From contig BSYQ01000005.1 in assembly GCA_030272585.1 (NCBI GenBank), positions 4,433,501 to 4,497,500 on the forward strand: a DNA stretch of 64,000 bases, written 5' to 3'. The notes under the pieces are model-generated. The model searched no databases. It worked only from the letters and a program-made list of their open reading frames with translations, and was not told the origin of the DNA. This DNA comes from Bryopsis sp. KO-2023. Its lineage: Eukaryota > Chlorophyta > Ulvophyceae > Bryopsidales > Bryopsidaceae. A program made the translations under genes and the position numbers. Shown here one piece after another: positions 11,289 to 23,644 of this stretch. Within the stretch, counting starts at the first letter, position 1, and each line of letters starts with the position of its first letter.

Positions 11289-13329
11289 ATCTTGCTGCAC
11301 GGAGGGTTTGCAGCAGAAGAACATCGATGTTTTGCTTTCCTCCGTTTCCGTGCATCCTGTTTGTTTCTTCAAAGTATAAGATCACGACGCTGTTGCATAA
11401 AATTCTGCGCGAGGGCTGGTGCTGGGTTGGGTTGTCCTCGGCAGCAAAACACCAGAACGTTTGAGCCGCCTCTGTCTGCTGCCAGTTTTGAGTCTTACGT
11501 GAGTTTCGGGGAGCGCGGCCAACTTTTACTGCAAAAGGGGGATATTTAGTCATCTATTACACATCAAAGAAACTGTTTTTCCTGCAGGCCTCACCCCTTG
11601 CTTCTTTCTGCTGCTGGATTTGAACATGCTGTTCATCCATGAAAGAAGTTTGTGGGTTGAAGGACTTAGTTATTATCATTAGTCATTGAAGGGAGTTACC
11701 AACTGCTGTTAGTGTGATCTGGATGGGTCTGGGTAGCTAGTTTTGCGAGACATGCATGCATGCATGTCTCAAATTCTCGCGCTTAATGAATGCATGCTTT
11801 TTTGATTTGTTTTTCAAGTTGTTTTTTTGTCTTAAGGATTGGAAAGAAAGAAAGTTGCTTGATATTGTGGTGTGAAAAGGTTTCTGGGAAACAAGTTGTT
11901 CATTAACGAAGGGGTTGGATGGGAAAAAATATTTGGGCAATTGTGCTTGGGATGTGTGTGCGGAGGTGTCCAGGTTTTTTTGTATCTCATGTTATTTTTT
12001 TATCATTTTCAAGTTTTGGACGAATGGTTGACCTCTGTGTGGCGTGTCGGCCACTTGATACGATTTGGGGGAAGGCACCCCTTGTTTTGAACTGAACGCT
12101 TTTACACGAAGAAGAAAAAAAAGCCACAAAGTTCCGTTATATGCTTCCCAGTTTCTGTCAAGCATGCGAAACGCCACACGATTTCGACCAAATTGATCCA
12201 TTACTGAACACCTCTTTTCGCTTGGAGCGTCCATCACCTCCCCTGTTGTGCGTTACGATTTTAAACTAAGTGAATTTCGTCCCGACACACTCGACCTCTC
12301 CACTGGACCACACCGTGCGTCACGTATGGCGGCCGAAACACCAAAGTCGTGAGCCTCTCCTGCGAGTCAAAACACTGCCCTCCCTTCCACAGATTCGCCC
12401 CTTTCCTCGGTTTTTGTGCAGGCGTTAACATTCCCCCGTCATCTGTCTCGTCAGTTACGACTCCAGGCTGTCAAGTCCTTTTTGGCTCCACGTGGGGGTC
12501 GACCCTAAAGTGTTTGTAAGGCCAACAGCATACGTCCTTGATAATTCGCGAGCTCTCAGCGCCGCTCCGTACGCGAACACCAGAAGAGATGGAGAGCTCT
12601 CGTGTGTATACGCCGCGGGTGAGATATCTTGATTGATTCCTCGTCGTTTTTGCAGACAAGAGATCAGCTTTTTTTTCCTGCTGTTCCAAGTGTCCAATGG
12701 ACGTTTTTTTATTTCGTTTGCTAGACGACCTTCAATCGTATCGCTTTTGTTTCTTTTTTCGGCGCTCTTGGTCGTGGACTGTTTTTTTTCGACCTGATCT
12801 CAGAGTGCGACATCTTTTTTCTTCTCTTTCTCGACTTTTTACTTTGGTTGTATGATTTCCAGGCTTTCTCCGCGTTCTCTGTTTTCAGAGACGCTCGGGT
12901 ACTTCCTGTGAGAAAGTCGAGCCGACGCATGCACGTCTGTAGTGTCGTCTCGAGAGGTGAACGCTCTTTCCCCTGACACCGTATGTTTTTGAAAAGTCGC
13001 CATGCAAAATCTCATTTTCAAAATGTTCCCCCCAAAAAAAAAAGTTCAAAAAAGGAGAAATTCTGATTTCAGTTTTTTAGAGGTTGTTAGGATGCATTGC
13101 TTGTGCATCACCATCTCAATTAAAAATAAAAAGGAGAAAAAACAAACAGGAACTTGCTAAGAAATTGAAATATACTACGAGCGACCATCGGTTGAGAATT
13201 TGTTTAATTTCTGAATGATGGGGGGGACCCTGTGGAGCATGTGTGATTATGACGTGTTTTTCTTTTGGAAAAAAATTAGGGAAGCTGTTTCTCTCGAGTT
13301 GGAGCCAATGTAAATTTCGTTGTGTGGAG
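11289..13329. other. Intergenic region upstream of the CBM20 gene
   Basis: The region contains the 3' flank of the 181-aa gene, a 24-bp perfect palindrome (11747-11770), and a CpG-rich patch at about 12240-12960 that may be a promoter or non-coding first exon of the CBM20 gene. The open frames in the patch (for example minus 12455-12697) have no recognisable domain. The rest is T-rich with short homopolymers. Confidence 0.5.
11747..11770. repeat. Perfect 24-bp palindrome built on ATGC repeats
   Basis: GAGACATGC reads inward from the left and its complement from the right, around a short (ATGC)n core, with no mismatch across 24 bp. It could extrude as a cruciform or simply reflect replication slippage of ATGC units. 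It lies between genes and no function is implied. Confidence 0.7.
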
Positions 13330-16300
13330 ATGATGAGCACTTCGAGCTATGCAATGCACCCAGCAGCTGATTCTACTCCACCTAAGCTGTTATTCACCCT
13401 CCCATGTCAGGTACCCCCAGAAACTCTCGCGTGTTCAGACCTCAAGATTTTGCCCTAGTTGTTTCTTTCAAACTATTTTTCTCAAAATAGCCTTCTCAAA
13501 GGCTGACCCTGATTGCTTTGATTGCATGCATCCTGGAACTCGCCCTCAAAAATCTGATGCTTTGGGTCGATTTTTGTTCGTTTGATTTTCATTCGGGTGG
13601 TGTTGAGGGGATTCAGCTCTGATCTGGTGGGTGGCTGCTCCAGGTGCCATTTGGGGTTGTTCTGCGATTGGTGGGTAGCGCACCTGAGCTGGGAAATTGG
13701 CTGATAGATAATGGAATCGATTTCGAGTGGAATGAGGGTCATGTATGGAGACTCACTGTGCACAACCCGCCGACTTTGACCTGCTCGTACAAAGTGGTGG
13801 CCATCAATACGTTCGATGGCAGCGTGGAATGGGAAACCTGTAATAATCGAATTCTGGAGCCCTCTGAGTCAGACATGGATATTGAGCTGGCGTGGAATGA
13901 GTGGACCCCAACCAAACAAGGCCCCCCTCAAACTGCTGATGAGCAGGAGGAGCAGGGAAAGAGCACATTACCTGAGACTGAAGAGGAGGAGGAGGAGGTT
14001 GTTGTTGAGGTTGAGGTTGCTCCCACTGAAGCAGTGGTGGATGAGGCTGTGGGTGAGTCAGTTTTTTTTTTGGGTGAAGAAAAACAGAAAACAAAAACAA
14101 AAAGTGGGAGAGTTTGAGACAGAAACAAAGTTGAGGGCTGCAGGATGTCCTCACAGGAGAAGGTTGTGGGCTGTCTTTCACAGTGTTGTTTTCCTTTTGC
14201 ACAGGAAGGGAAGGTGACTCTGAGTCGAAGGATGAGGACGTGTCGCAAGAAGTGGGCGATGCGTCGTGGAACTTGGAAAGCGCAGTGGATGAAGAAGCGG
14301 GTGTGGGAATCGAGAGCGAATTCGCGCAGGCTGTCGCTGACAGTCACCCAGTGGATGCCAGTGCAAGTCTGGACGAGTGTAGCTCTGTTGTAGAAGCAGT
14401 CGAGCTCAAAGCTGAAACTGCTGAAACTGATGACGACGTTTCAGAAAGCCCGCAAGATTGTGCCGAAAATGAAGGCCCGGAAGACGACGATCCTGTCGGG
14501 AAAAGAAACGGCGCGTCGCAAGACGAAGACGTCAAAGACGTCGAGACAACAACTGCCATGGACGTCGCTAAAGACCTCGACGAGGTAAGCAGTCCTGAAA
14601 GGGTTTCAGAAACTGCAGTTCCACGAAAAGATGAGACTGCTGGGATTCCTATGGATTCTCCACCCCAGGGAGCACCTGCTGCCTCCAGCGACAGGAATGC
14701 CGTTGCAAAGGAATTGGATGAGAAAGAGGCTGCATTCGTACTTGGGAAGGACCCCACCCTTCAAGTACCGGACCAAAGTGAGGAGGAGTCCGAAAACAAG
14801 GAGGCTTCTGCGACATCGGATGTGAAACAGCCTCCGGCCGTGGCTGGGAAAACCACTCCTTCGGACCCAGCACTGGAAAAAGAGCAGGCTGCTGGTGCAA
14901 ATGGGAAGGGTGCTGCTCCCTCAGCATCGGATCAGAACGGCGCACAATCTGACGATAATGTTGTTTCTGAGGAATCAAAGGGGAAACAAGCTTCGGTCGT
15001 GGCTGAGAAAAGTACCCTCCCAAAGCCAGGGCAGGATGTCTCGAAGGCAGTTGAGCAGGAACAGGCTGCGGTTGTTTCAGGGAAGGAATCCACACCTGGA
15101 GAACCACAACAGACTTCCAAGGGCAGTGTCGATGATGTTTCGAAAGACTCGGATCAGAAACAGCCTGGCGTTGTGGCGAAGGAGGAGCCCGCTCCTTCAA
15201 AGCCAGAGCTGAGTGTCGACGAGCCCAAACCCAGCAAGATTTCCAAGGAATCGGATCAGAAACAGGAGGCTGCTGCTGTGGCTGAGGGGGGATCCACTCT
15301 TTCAAAGCCAGAACAAATTGCAGAAGAGTCTGGTGCCGAAGCTGCTCATGATGAATTGATGCAGTGTCTGGAAAGTGATGCCGAGGTTGTTGTCGATGCT
15401 GGGGAGGAATTTTGGCTGCAACAGGCTGCTGTTGCGGCCAAGGAGGGATCCACCATTCCACAGCAAGACCCTCCGACAGAGTGTGTCGAAGCTGCTCGTG
15501 CGGAATTGTATCAGTTTCTGAGGGGTGGTGTCGAGGCTGAGGCGGAATTTTGGCTGGAACAGGCTGTCGTTGCAGCTAAGGAGGAACTCACTCGTTCAAA
15601 GCCGGACCAGGTCGTCAGTAAGCCTGATGTCACCGGTGAAGAAGTGGATCAGAAACGGCCTGGCGCTGTGGCTAAGGAGGAACCCACCCGTTCAAAGCCA
15701 GAACAGGCTCCTGTTGTGGCCAAGAAGGAACCCACTCCTTCAAAGCCAGAACCGATCGCAAAAGAGGCTGGTGTTAAGAGTGCTCCCAAGGAATCGGACC
15801 AGAAACAGCCTGGCGTTGTGGCTAAGGTTGCAAAGTCGGAACAGGCTCCTGTTGTGGCCAAGGAGAAATCCACTCTTTCAAAGCCAGAACAGGCTCCTGT
15901 CGTGGCCAAGACGGAACCCACTCCTTCAAAGCCAGAAAAGACTCCTGTCGTGACCAAGGAGGAACCCACGCGTTCAAAGCCAGAACAAGCAGCCAAGAAG
16001 TCAGATGTCAAGGTTGCCAGTAAAAAATTGGATCAGAAACAGCCTAGCGTTGTGGCAAAAAAGGAGCCCACAGTTCCAAAGCCAGAACCAATCGCAAAAA
16101 GGTCTGGTGTCAAGGTCTCTAGTGAGAAATTGGACCAGAAACAGCCTGGCGTTGCGGTAAAAAAGGAGCCCACGGTTCCAAAGCCAGAACCGATCGCAAA
16201 GAAGTCTGGTGTCAAGATCGCTCGTAAGAAATCAGATAAGAAGCAGCGTGGCGTTGTGGCCAAGAAGGAGCCCACTCTTTCAAAGCCTTCATCAAAGCCT

Positions 16301-16921
16301 ACACAGAGCGTTGATCAGCCCAATGTCGCCCGTGAAGAATTGGTTCAGAAACGACCTGGCGTTGCGGCAAAAAAGGAGCCCACTCTTTCAAAGCCAGAAC
16401 AGGCTCCTGTTGTGGCTAAGAAGAAACCCACTCTTTCAAAGCCTCCACAAAAGCCTGCACGGAGTGTCGGCCAGACTGGTGCTAACGGGGATCGACCTTC
16501 GAGTGCAGCAGAAATGGCCCCCACTACCATGCCTGCTGGAACTCCTCCCAAGGCTAAGCAGACCACCACAAAGAGGGATGCTGCTGCTGTTGGTGTGGAA
16601 TCCACCACCTCTGGGCGTGGTGCCAAGAAAACCCCTTCTGTTCCGAAAATGGAGAAGAGTCCAGCCCATGCTGGGACGAAACAGGCCAAGGCTGCCGGTG
16701 ATCGCAGCTCCACGGGTGCTGGGGTGAAATTGAACGGTGCCGGGAAAAAGGATGAGTCATCGGTCCCAGATATGGTGGTCGACGAAGAAGATGGTTCTGT
16801 TTTGTTTACCTCGGATTCTCTTTCTAAGGAGGTTCCGGCAGAACTCGCCGCAGCTTTCGATTCCTTGCTTCCCGAGGCTTATCGTCAGGTCAAGAATGAA
16901 AAGGAACAGCAGGTGGAATGA
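13330..16921 (+). CDS. CBM20 starch-binding protein with long Lys/Pro/Glu repeat tail (1068 aa)
   Basis: Exons 13330-13410, 13644-14052 and 14205-16921 join with consistent phases (3207 nt). ATG 13330 is the most likely start, but upstream exons cannot be excluded. Residues about 15-110 match the CBM20 fold that binds starch or glycogen: KLLFTLPCQ before the intron, then RLVGSAPELGNW and VWRLTVHNPP, with the conserved Trp residues. There is no catalytic domain. The rest is acidic then repetitive: residues about 520-820 hold many degenerate 12-15-residue units of the type EPTxSKPEQAPVVAK. No signal peptide is seen. Such a layout suggests a scaffold that tethers something to polysaccharide granules. 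In-phase donors at 14585 (GTAAGC) and 16889 (GTCAAG) would splice to exon 17541 and add membrane segments, so the next gene may be part of this one. Confidence 0.83.
15560..16460 (+). repeat. Degenerate coding tandem repeat (EPTxSKPEQAPVVAK units)
   Basis: Within the CBM20 protein's last exon, a motif of about 13-15 codons with core EPTxSKPE recurs more than a dozen times at irregular spacing, with inserts such as IAKKSGVK and KLDQKQPGVV. At DNA level the phrase CTTTCAAAGCCAGAAC and close variants recur. The units are diverged enough to be old but still in frame, consistent with selection on length or composition rather than exact sequence. Confidence 0.75.
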
Positions 16922-17534
16922 TGATTCAGGGTTTTATTTATTTATCAAAAAAAAAAAAAAGAAAGAAGAGTTAGAGAAGAGAACTTTTTATTCATGTTTC
17001 TTTGATTGTTTGTTTTTTCGTGTGTTGAGATGAACCATGAACCATCAACCATGCATGAAAGGAATGAGGGATTTGCATTGCTTATTATTAATGGGATTGG
17101 GGTCTTTTGTACTCAGCTGCTACATTTCATGTAAAGTTGTAAAGAGAATTTCGGAGGGGCCCTCGGCAAAAAAAAAGAAAAGCATTGAAAGAAAGATTTG
17201 TGGCGTCTTAACCAAAAAAAAAATCCTCCAAAAAAGAGTTAGAGAAGCAGCGAATTTGTACATCAGAAGCTGTCGGGGCTAGGAGCCCTTGTTGCTCCTT
17301 GATAAAAAAACCCTCAATTTGGAACACCCCCATGTTTTTTCGCAATCGATACATCTTGGGGTGAAAGAGGGGAAAAAAAACAGCAAAGAAAAATGGAACA
17401 GGGGGATTTACACCTCGTCCTGAGGGAGCAGCAGACAGGAAACCACCTAGGAAAAAATCAGGACCAGAAAAAAAAAGTTGAAGAGCACCAGATGAAAGCA
17501 GCCAACTCTTCTGACGTCTACTAATTGTCCTTGG
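16922..17534. other. 3' flank of CBM20 gene or large intron
   Basis: The DNA is A/T-rich with long A runs (16949-16962, 17169-17176, 17213-17220). If the CBM20 frame ends at 16921 this is its 3' UTR plus the promoter of the next gene; if the in-phase donor near 16889 is used, it is intron. No exon with domain signal was found in it. Confidence 0.45.
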
Positions 17535-19033
17535 ATGCAGGGAGTCGATGGGAAAGCCGGCGCTGCCGCCGGGGTCAAAGGTAGCGACGATAATCAAACT
17601 GCCGTTGGAAATGTTGAATCCGTGGAGAATGATGATGGCTCATCGAATAATTTTGGTGTTTTTTGGTTGAAGGGAACAACCCGCTGAGCCCCGGGCTTAC
17701 CGCCGCGGCCCTGGGTGTTGGAACGGTCGTCCTTGGTGAGACTAGGAATCATAAACAGCACTGGAAGAAGATGGATGCCAGAATAGCAAGAAAAGAAAGG
17801 GGGGAAATGACGGTTGGTTGTGTGGTGTTTTTTTTGGGGGGGGAGGGGGAGGGGTTAATCCGAGCCACTAGTTATTGTACTTTTGGGATTTGATTCCTTT
17901 TTTTCTTTATTCATTCAAAAGAAAGAAGGAAAGGAGCAAGGGGATGTGCAAACAAAAAAAATCGATACAATTTTGTTGTTTAATACCATTTTCTTCAACA
18001 TTAAAGAAATTAACAAGGTGGGTTCACAAACTGAGTGTGTTTCCCTCCGCCAATTTTTATTTTTTTTTTCTGATGAAGTTGTCTTCTTTGGTCGTGGAGG
18101 TTCTATCGGCTTGGAGCTGACCGATGCCATTGTGGGGGGTGCCCTGCTCTTTGTGGGATCCGCTGCAGTCTTCAGCAAGGCTGAGGATTCCCGAAGAAAA
18201 GAAAGGGGTGTACTGGCAGAAAAATATAAGGTGAAAACATCAATATATGTTTATTTGTTCATTTTAACTGTGGAGTTGGCCGACGAAAATTTTCCTTTTT
18301 TTCTCTTTTGGGGCTGCATTCGTTTGCCTGCTAATTTCCAGGGGTAGACCTCCATAAACCTAGGGCCAGATAGGTGAAGGCAACTTGTTAGATACCTCTG
18401 TTGATACTTTTATTTTTGCTTTCTTTGTCTCAAATTTTTGATATTTGCCCAACTGTTTGTTCAAAATATGGCTCATGATTCTTTGTAGGCGAAGTTGGGT
18501 GTGGGAGGGAACACTGCTGCCAAGGCGGATACGGTGAAGGGTGGTGATGAGCTGAGGGCAAGTTCAGCTCCAGGTACGAGATGCTCGGTTAAATTATGAA
18601 TGGAAATCAGGGAGGGTTATGCAGCTGTACGGCCAAGCTCTTTCTGGGTTCCCTTGAATTTTTATTTTTTTTGGATGTGGCTTTGAAAAAACTGTCGACA
18701 TGTTGCTCTAGATATTTTTCTTTTGCTTTTTGTGGGTAAAAGCATTACCGATAGATCTTTGAGCGCCCCCCCCCCCCCCCCCAATTTTTTTTTTTTCATT
18801 TGGTGCACAGTGGCCCTGACATTCTGATGGTAGGTTTTATTACTTTTTCCCTTCTTTTTTATTCCTCCCACCAAATCTGGCAAAAAAAAATATTGGGGTG
18901 GTGTGTGTTTCTTGCAGGGGTTGCTTTGGCTGCTCTATTTATGTTGCCGTTGATGGCTGGATCCAAGGTGTTGGACTCGGTTGAAAAAGTGCAGACTAAA
19001 TCAAAGGAAGCTGACACTGAGGAGGAGACTTAA
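17535..19033 (+). CDS. Small membrane protein with two to three hydrophobic segments, or C-terminal exons of the CBM20 gene
   Basis: Exons 17541-17580, 17673-17735, 18079-18230, 18489-18573 and 18918-19033 are bounded by GT-AG and join in one phase (456 nt, ending TAA). An in-frame ATG at 17535 overlaps the acceptor-like TTGGATGCAG, so the exon may either start translation (153 aa) or be joined from upstream. Hydrophobic segments are LTAAALGVGTVVLVVFFG (spanning exons 2-3), DAIVGGALLFVGSAAVF and GVALAALFMLPLMAG, separated by charged loops (EDSRRKERG) and followed by an acidic-lysine tail. No family is recognised. Fusing these exons to the CBM20 frame upstream (phase 0) would yield a membrane-anchored polysaccharide-binding protein. 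The exon chain itself is well supported; gene boundaries are not. Confidence 0.6.
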
Positions 19034-21022
19034 TATTACAAAGAAAAAGAAAAAAAATGGTGGAAAAAAACCCAAAGAACTGCACATCACGATTCGATGG
19101 AATATCTTTCAACAAGGGTCAGCCGCCAGTCAAAAGAGGCAAAGAAAACCAGGAAAAAAGCACCCCAACTCCCCCCCCAAAAAAACAAAACTGTAGAGAG
19201 GGGTGTTGAGGATATACACAGCACCTGCTTTGTTTTCTTTGGTTTTGTTACTATTTTTTTCTTTTTTTTGGTTTGGTTACTCATTATGTATATATGATTA
19301 CATGAGTGTTCTCCCATGAACACATGGTGAGGCACCTTGATTCTTTGACGGCATCTCAGGGGAAAAAAAAAACGAAACATAAGTTGAATACTTATCGGGG
19401 TTTTTTATATCATAGATGGCCATCTTGATTTGTTCATTCTTAATGCAGAATAGAATCTCTTTGCTTTGGATTGTTTTTTTTTTTTGTGATTTTCCGCTCG
19501 TTTTTGGGTGGAAACTTAATTTATCGGTTGTTTGTTTGTTTGTGTTTTTTTCTTTTCTGGATCATTAGAATCTTGATGCTTCGACATATGATTTGGTAGG
19601 TGCAGGCTGTTCAGTTTGTGACTGAAAAAGAAAATTTGTGGTATTGGATCGTTTGTATTTTGATTTGACAGTATTTGACAGACCTGCTGCTGCTAGAGGA
19701 AGGCACCCAGCCGTATGAACTGGGATTGAAGGGAAAAACCAGGAAATCTTTATTGGAAAAACGTTCCGTGGTCGTGTTGCATCAGGAGGTTCTCTTGTAA
19801 AAAAACTTGGGAGTTTCTTACCTCTGTATGGGTGCCATATGAATTGTGGTTCGCGATATCTTGCAAAGAAATTCCCTTAAATGGACTAGAATGTCTGGAG
19901 AGATTCTGACACTACGCTGGGCTCCATGACTTGAAATGGATGGATGCTTCAACAAAGGACGCCATAAAATTGATATCACCTCCCCCTCTGTGTTCTGAAA
20001 AACTGTGATTATGAACTGTGAACCTTCCCCCATTCAGAGAAGAGACGAATCAACCAACCAACCAATCAGCAACAATTACAACCCACAGCAAAAGAGGTTG
20101 AAATCGCCCTCCACAAAGGCACTCAATGAAACCATAAACAAGATGAGCATGCATTCACACCATCCAATGAAAAATTCAGCAGATTACGTCTCCGTCTGCC
20201 GAATCTCAACTCGTTTGGCGGTTACGAACGGCTGCATCCTGGATGTTGAGCCATTCGTCGAACGGGAAATCGTTCGCGGCCAGGATTCTTTCTAATTTCG
20301 ATGTTTCACCCAACATTCCTCAGAAGTGCAAAACACTGGAAGAGCAATAAGGGGTAAGAAATCGTTCTCTGGCCTCACGTTCCCCACTCGACTTGTCTTT
20401 AAAAGCAAAAGAAAACAGGATTTTTTCCATCGAAAAACAAAATTTCAGAATTTCAGAGTGGCAACTGAAAGCCACTCTGCAGTCAAAGCAAATTGCACTT
20501 TTTTCAAGCCTTTTGCTGATGTCACTTTTCTGGAAGTGTGAGAGGTTAATGATTTGGGTGGTAGATTATTATTGGATTTTTTGGAGCAGCCAAACAGGGC
20601 TGCATCCGTCAGCGGGTTCGAGAACAGAATCGATTCGATTCTAAAGAAAAAAAGAAAGGGTGTGAATGAGGCAAGTACCCCCGATTAAACGAAATGTTGA
20701 AAATATTAAACAAGCATCACCTGTTCAATAACCACACAGAATTTTTTATGTTTTGTCAGACCCACGGGTTTTTTTTGCAGACTTCAATGCACATCTGACA
20801 TGGATTGGTTTTCTCTGGAAGGTTAAATTCTGCTTTTTGGTGACCTTCTGTTTGGCTCAGAAAATCTGAACAAGAAGACATAAATAATCAACCAGAACGA
20901 TCAACCAGTATTGACCCTTCCCCATTTCCTTTCAGACTGAACTCACACATACGCACCAGGAAAGAGATTAAAAATTGACCCTAATATTGATGTGTATTGA
21001 TGTGTATTGATGTGTGATTCAG
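19034..21022. other. Intergenic region before COQ8
   Basis: The DNA is mostly A/T-rich with poly-T and poly-A runs. Missing N-terminal (targeting) exons of COQ8 should lie here but none could be chosen. On the minus strand, 20201-20311 holds a 36-codon ATG-to-stop frame with ordinary coding composition (KLERILAANDFPFDEWLNI). It might be a short peptide gene or an exon, but no splice partner could be fixed. Confidence 0.4.
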
Positions 21023-23644
21023 AAAAACGTGGCCGATACCTCGGATGCCTCAAATCCTTCTAATGCACCGCCAGAAGGAGTATGGGCTGAGACAGCAACC
21101 ACCCCCCCAATTGTGAATTCCACCATTACGAACGGGCAACCCCCACCTCCACCAGCCAGTGATGCAGATGTACCCATCGCGAAACGCACATTGGCTGCTG
21201 CCGCCAAGGAAAGAGCAGTCCCTTCGACCCCGATCGCCAGATTCATGGGGTTTGCTGGGTTGGGTGCCAACCTGGCATTTGGGGCTGTTCAGGATAGTGT
21301 TTCTAGGGTGTGGTCCAGGGATGACTCACCCAAACAGTCCAACTCCAATGAAAACCCTCTGTATAAAAACATTCTTAGCGAAAGGAATGCTGAAACGCTG
21401 GCGGCGGGGCTGTGTAGAATGAGGGGGGCGGCTTTGAAATTGGGTCAGATGTTTTCCATTCAAGATGAAAACATGATTCCACCACAAATTCAGGCTGCAC
21501 TGGAAAGGGTCAGGGCTGGGGCGGATTACATGCCCAGAAAGCAATTGGAGAGAGTCTTGCAGGTTTGGCCGCATTTGACTTTTATTCAAAAAATATAATA
21601 ACTTAGAAAAATGTTAACACTTTTTTCAGAAGCCGGAAAATTTGCATGATTATTTCGATTTCATTTTTTTCCCTTATTTGGGGGGGAGGGGGGTTACTGC
21701 TTCTGCTTTTTTTTGCCCCTATTGGGTTTTTGTTGAATCATTTTGTGCATGCTATGTTTACAGGATGAGTTGGGGTCCGATTGGAGCTCAAAAATTGCCG
21801 AATTTGATTTCATGCCAATGGCGGCTGCCTCGATTGGGCAGGTCCACAAGGCGATAACGCACGATGGTCGAACTGTTGCTATGAAAATTCAATACCCCGG
21901 GGTGGCGGAAAGCATCGATTCGGACATGGACAATCTCATGCGAATGATGAGTGTGAGTGATGAATAATAATTAAAAATCAATGGTTTCGTTTGATGAAAA
22001 GAGTCTAGGGGTGTCACTGTGGGGTTGTTAACAGGCACTTATCCTTGGTGCTTTCGGAATGTGAAGCATATATATATATATATATATATATGTGAATTTA
22101 TGCACAGGTGTTTTTTATTCATTTGGCACATTTTTTACCCTGGGATAGTGTGACAAAAAAAGTGAGAATGCATCATTCACAAACATTACATGAATGCTCG
22201 AGCTCCAAAACACGACACCTCGGGTTCAAAAGTCATTATTAATGTGAATTAATTATTACATATCCGCCCCTTTGCTGATATGTCGCTTTCTATTTCCCCC
22301 TCCTTGATTTTTGATGGTTTTCTTTTTTTTTTTCCCTTGAACCCAGATTGCCGATGTGCTGCCGAAAGGCTTATTCGTGGATAATCTGGTCAAGGTGATG
22401 AAACGAGAATTGGCCCTCGAATGCGATTACGAATACGAAATGAAATCCCAGGCTCGATTTCGGGAGCTTGTGGGTGGGGACGAGTTCACCAATCAGCATT
22501 TCATCGTCCCAGACGTGGTTCCAGAATTATGCAGCCAGAGGATTTTGACTTCGGAGTGGGTTCCCGGCGTTTCGATCGATAAGGTGTGGGGTGGGTGGAT
22601 ATCGACAGTGGCCTCAAAGTGACATAAGATTCAAAAAAAAAAAAGAAAAATACTAAAATTTAAATTTAAAGAAAGAAGAATAATTCACTTTGAATCTTTT
22701 AAGTGTTTTGGCAGATTTACAGATGATTTTCTTGATACGGCAAAAAAGTAATGGTTGGTCCAAATTTCAATGAAATTTCTTTTCATTTTTCAGCCAGCTC
22801 ATCCAATTTTGCTTCTTGTTGTTGTTTTTTTCAATCGCTGGCATGTGGAATTTTAAGGTTCGAGAATTACCCCAAGGAGTAAGAAACGATGTGGGGGCCA
22901 AGCTTTTGACGATGACCATGAAAGAACTGTTCAGTTGGCGGTTCATGCAGACGGACCCCAATTGGGGCAACTTTTTGTACGACCAGGAGTCTGACAAATT
23001 GGCCCTGATAGATTTCGGGGCGGCCAGGGAATACCCCAAAGAATTTGTGGATGATTATCTGCAAATGGTGAAAGCTTGTGCTGTCAAGGATGGCAAAGAA
23101 GTGATGCGTCGCTCCACCAGCCTCGGCTTTCTTACTGGTAGGGTGGAATTAAAAACCGTGTTGCATATTTTGTATTACAGTATTTATTTATTTCGTATGG
23201 AGGCCCTGGGTAGATGGGAGGAAAAACAAAATTCTGTTCAACACCCAGGAAAGATCGCAGTTTCACTTCAGGCTATCTTCCCACCTACTTCAACCCATCT
23301 CTTTTTTTTTCCTGGACAATGAAAGCTTAATGAATTCAATTTTATCTTTTCTAGGGGACGAGAGCAAAGTGATGATGGATGCTCATTGCGAAGCAGGCTT
23401 CATCGTGGGGCTGCCGTTTGCTCAGGATGGCCTTTACGATTTCGGAACGCACTCCCAAAACGTAACTGGCAGGGTCACCGAGCTGGGGGTGGTGATGCTC
23501 AAAAACAGGCTGTGTCCCCCTCCGGATGAATCCTATTCTTTGCACAGGAAACTCAGCGGAGCTTTCCTGTGCTGCATCAAATTGGGGGCCGTCGTTCCCA
23601 GCAAAGAGATTTTTGATCGAGTGTATGAAGAGAGCTCGGCCTGA
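21023..23644 (+). CDS. COQ8: COQ8/ADCK3-type atypical kinase (ABC1 family), 5' end incomplete
   Basis: COQ8 is a mitochondrial matrix ATPase/kinase-like protein required for coenzyme Q biosynthesis. Exons 21023-21562, 21764-21952, 22347-22583, 22858-23137 and 23355-23644 join in phase to 511 aa. The first exon follows an acceptor (GTGATTCAG) and has no proper ATG, so the targeting-sequence exon(s) upstream are missing from this call. Family hallmarks are present: the KxGQ motif in [15 protein letters not shown], the Ala-rich loop [11 protein letters not shown], the invariant Lys in [14 protein letters not shown], the ELALECDY segment, [12 protein letters not shown], and the DFG equivalent in [12 protein letters not shown]. 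The C-terminus ([18 protein letters not shown]) is typical of the COQ8 branch rather than other ABC1 kinases. The residues before KxGQ are Ala/Pro-rich linker. All catalytic positions appear intact. Confidence 0.95.
22068..22091. repeat. (AT)n microsatellite in a COQ8 intron
   Basis: About twelve AT dinucleotides in a row lie in the intron between COQ8 exons 2 and 3. It is a simple repeat with no further significance seen. Confidence 0.85.

Noticed and set aside
18810-18828. Tiny exon between acceptor GTGCACAG and donor GTAGGT in the membrane-protein gene
   Set aside because: It introduces an in-frame stop; joining 18573 directly to 18918 keeps the phase.
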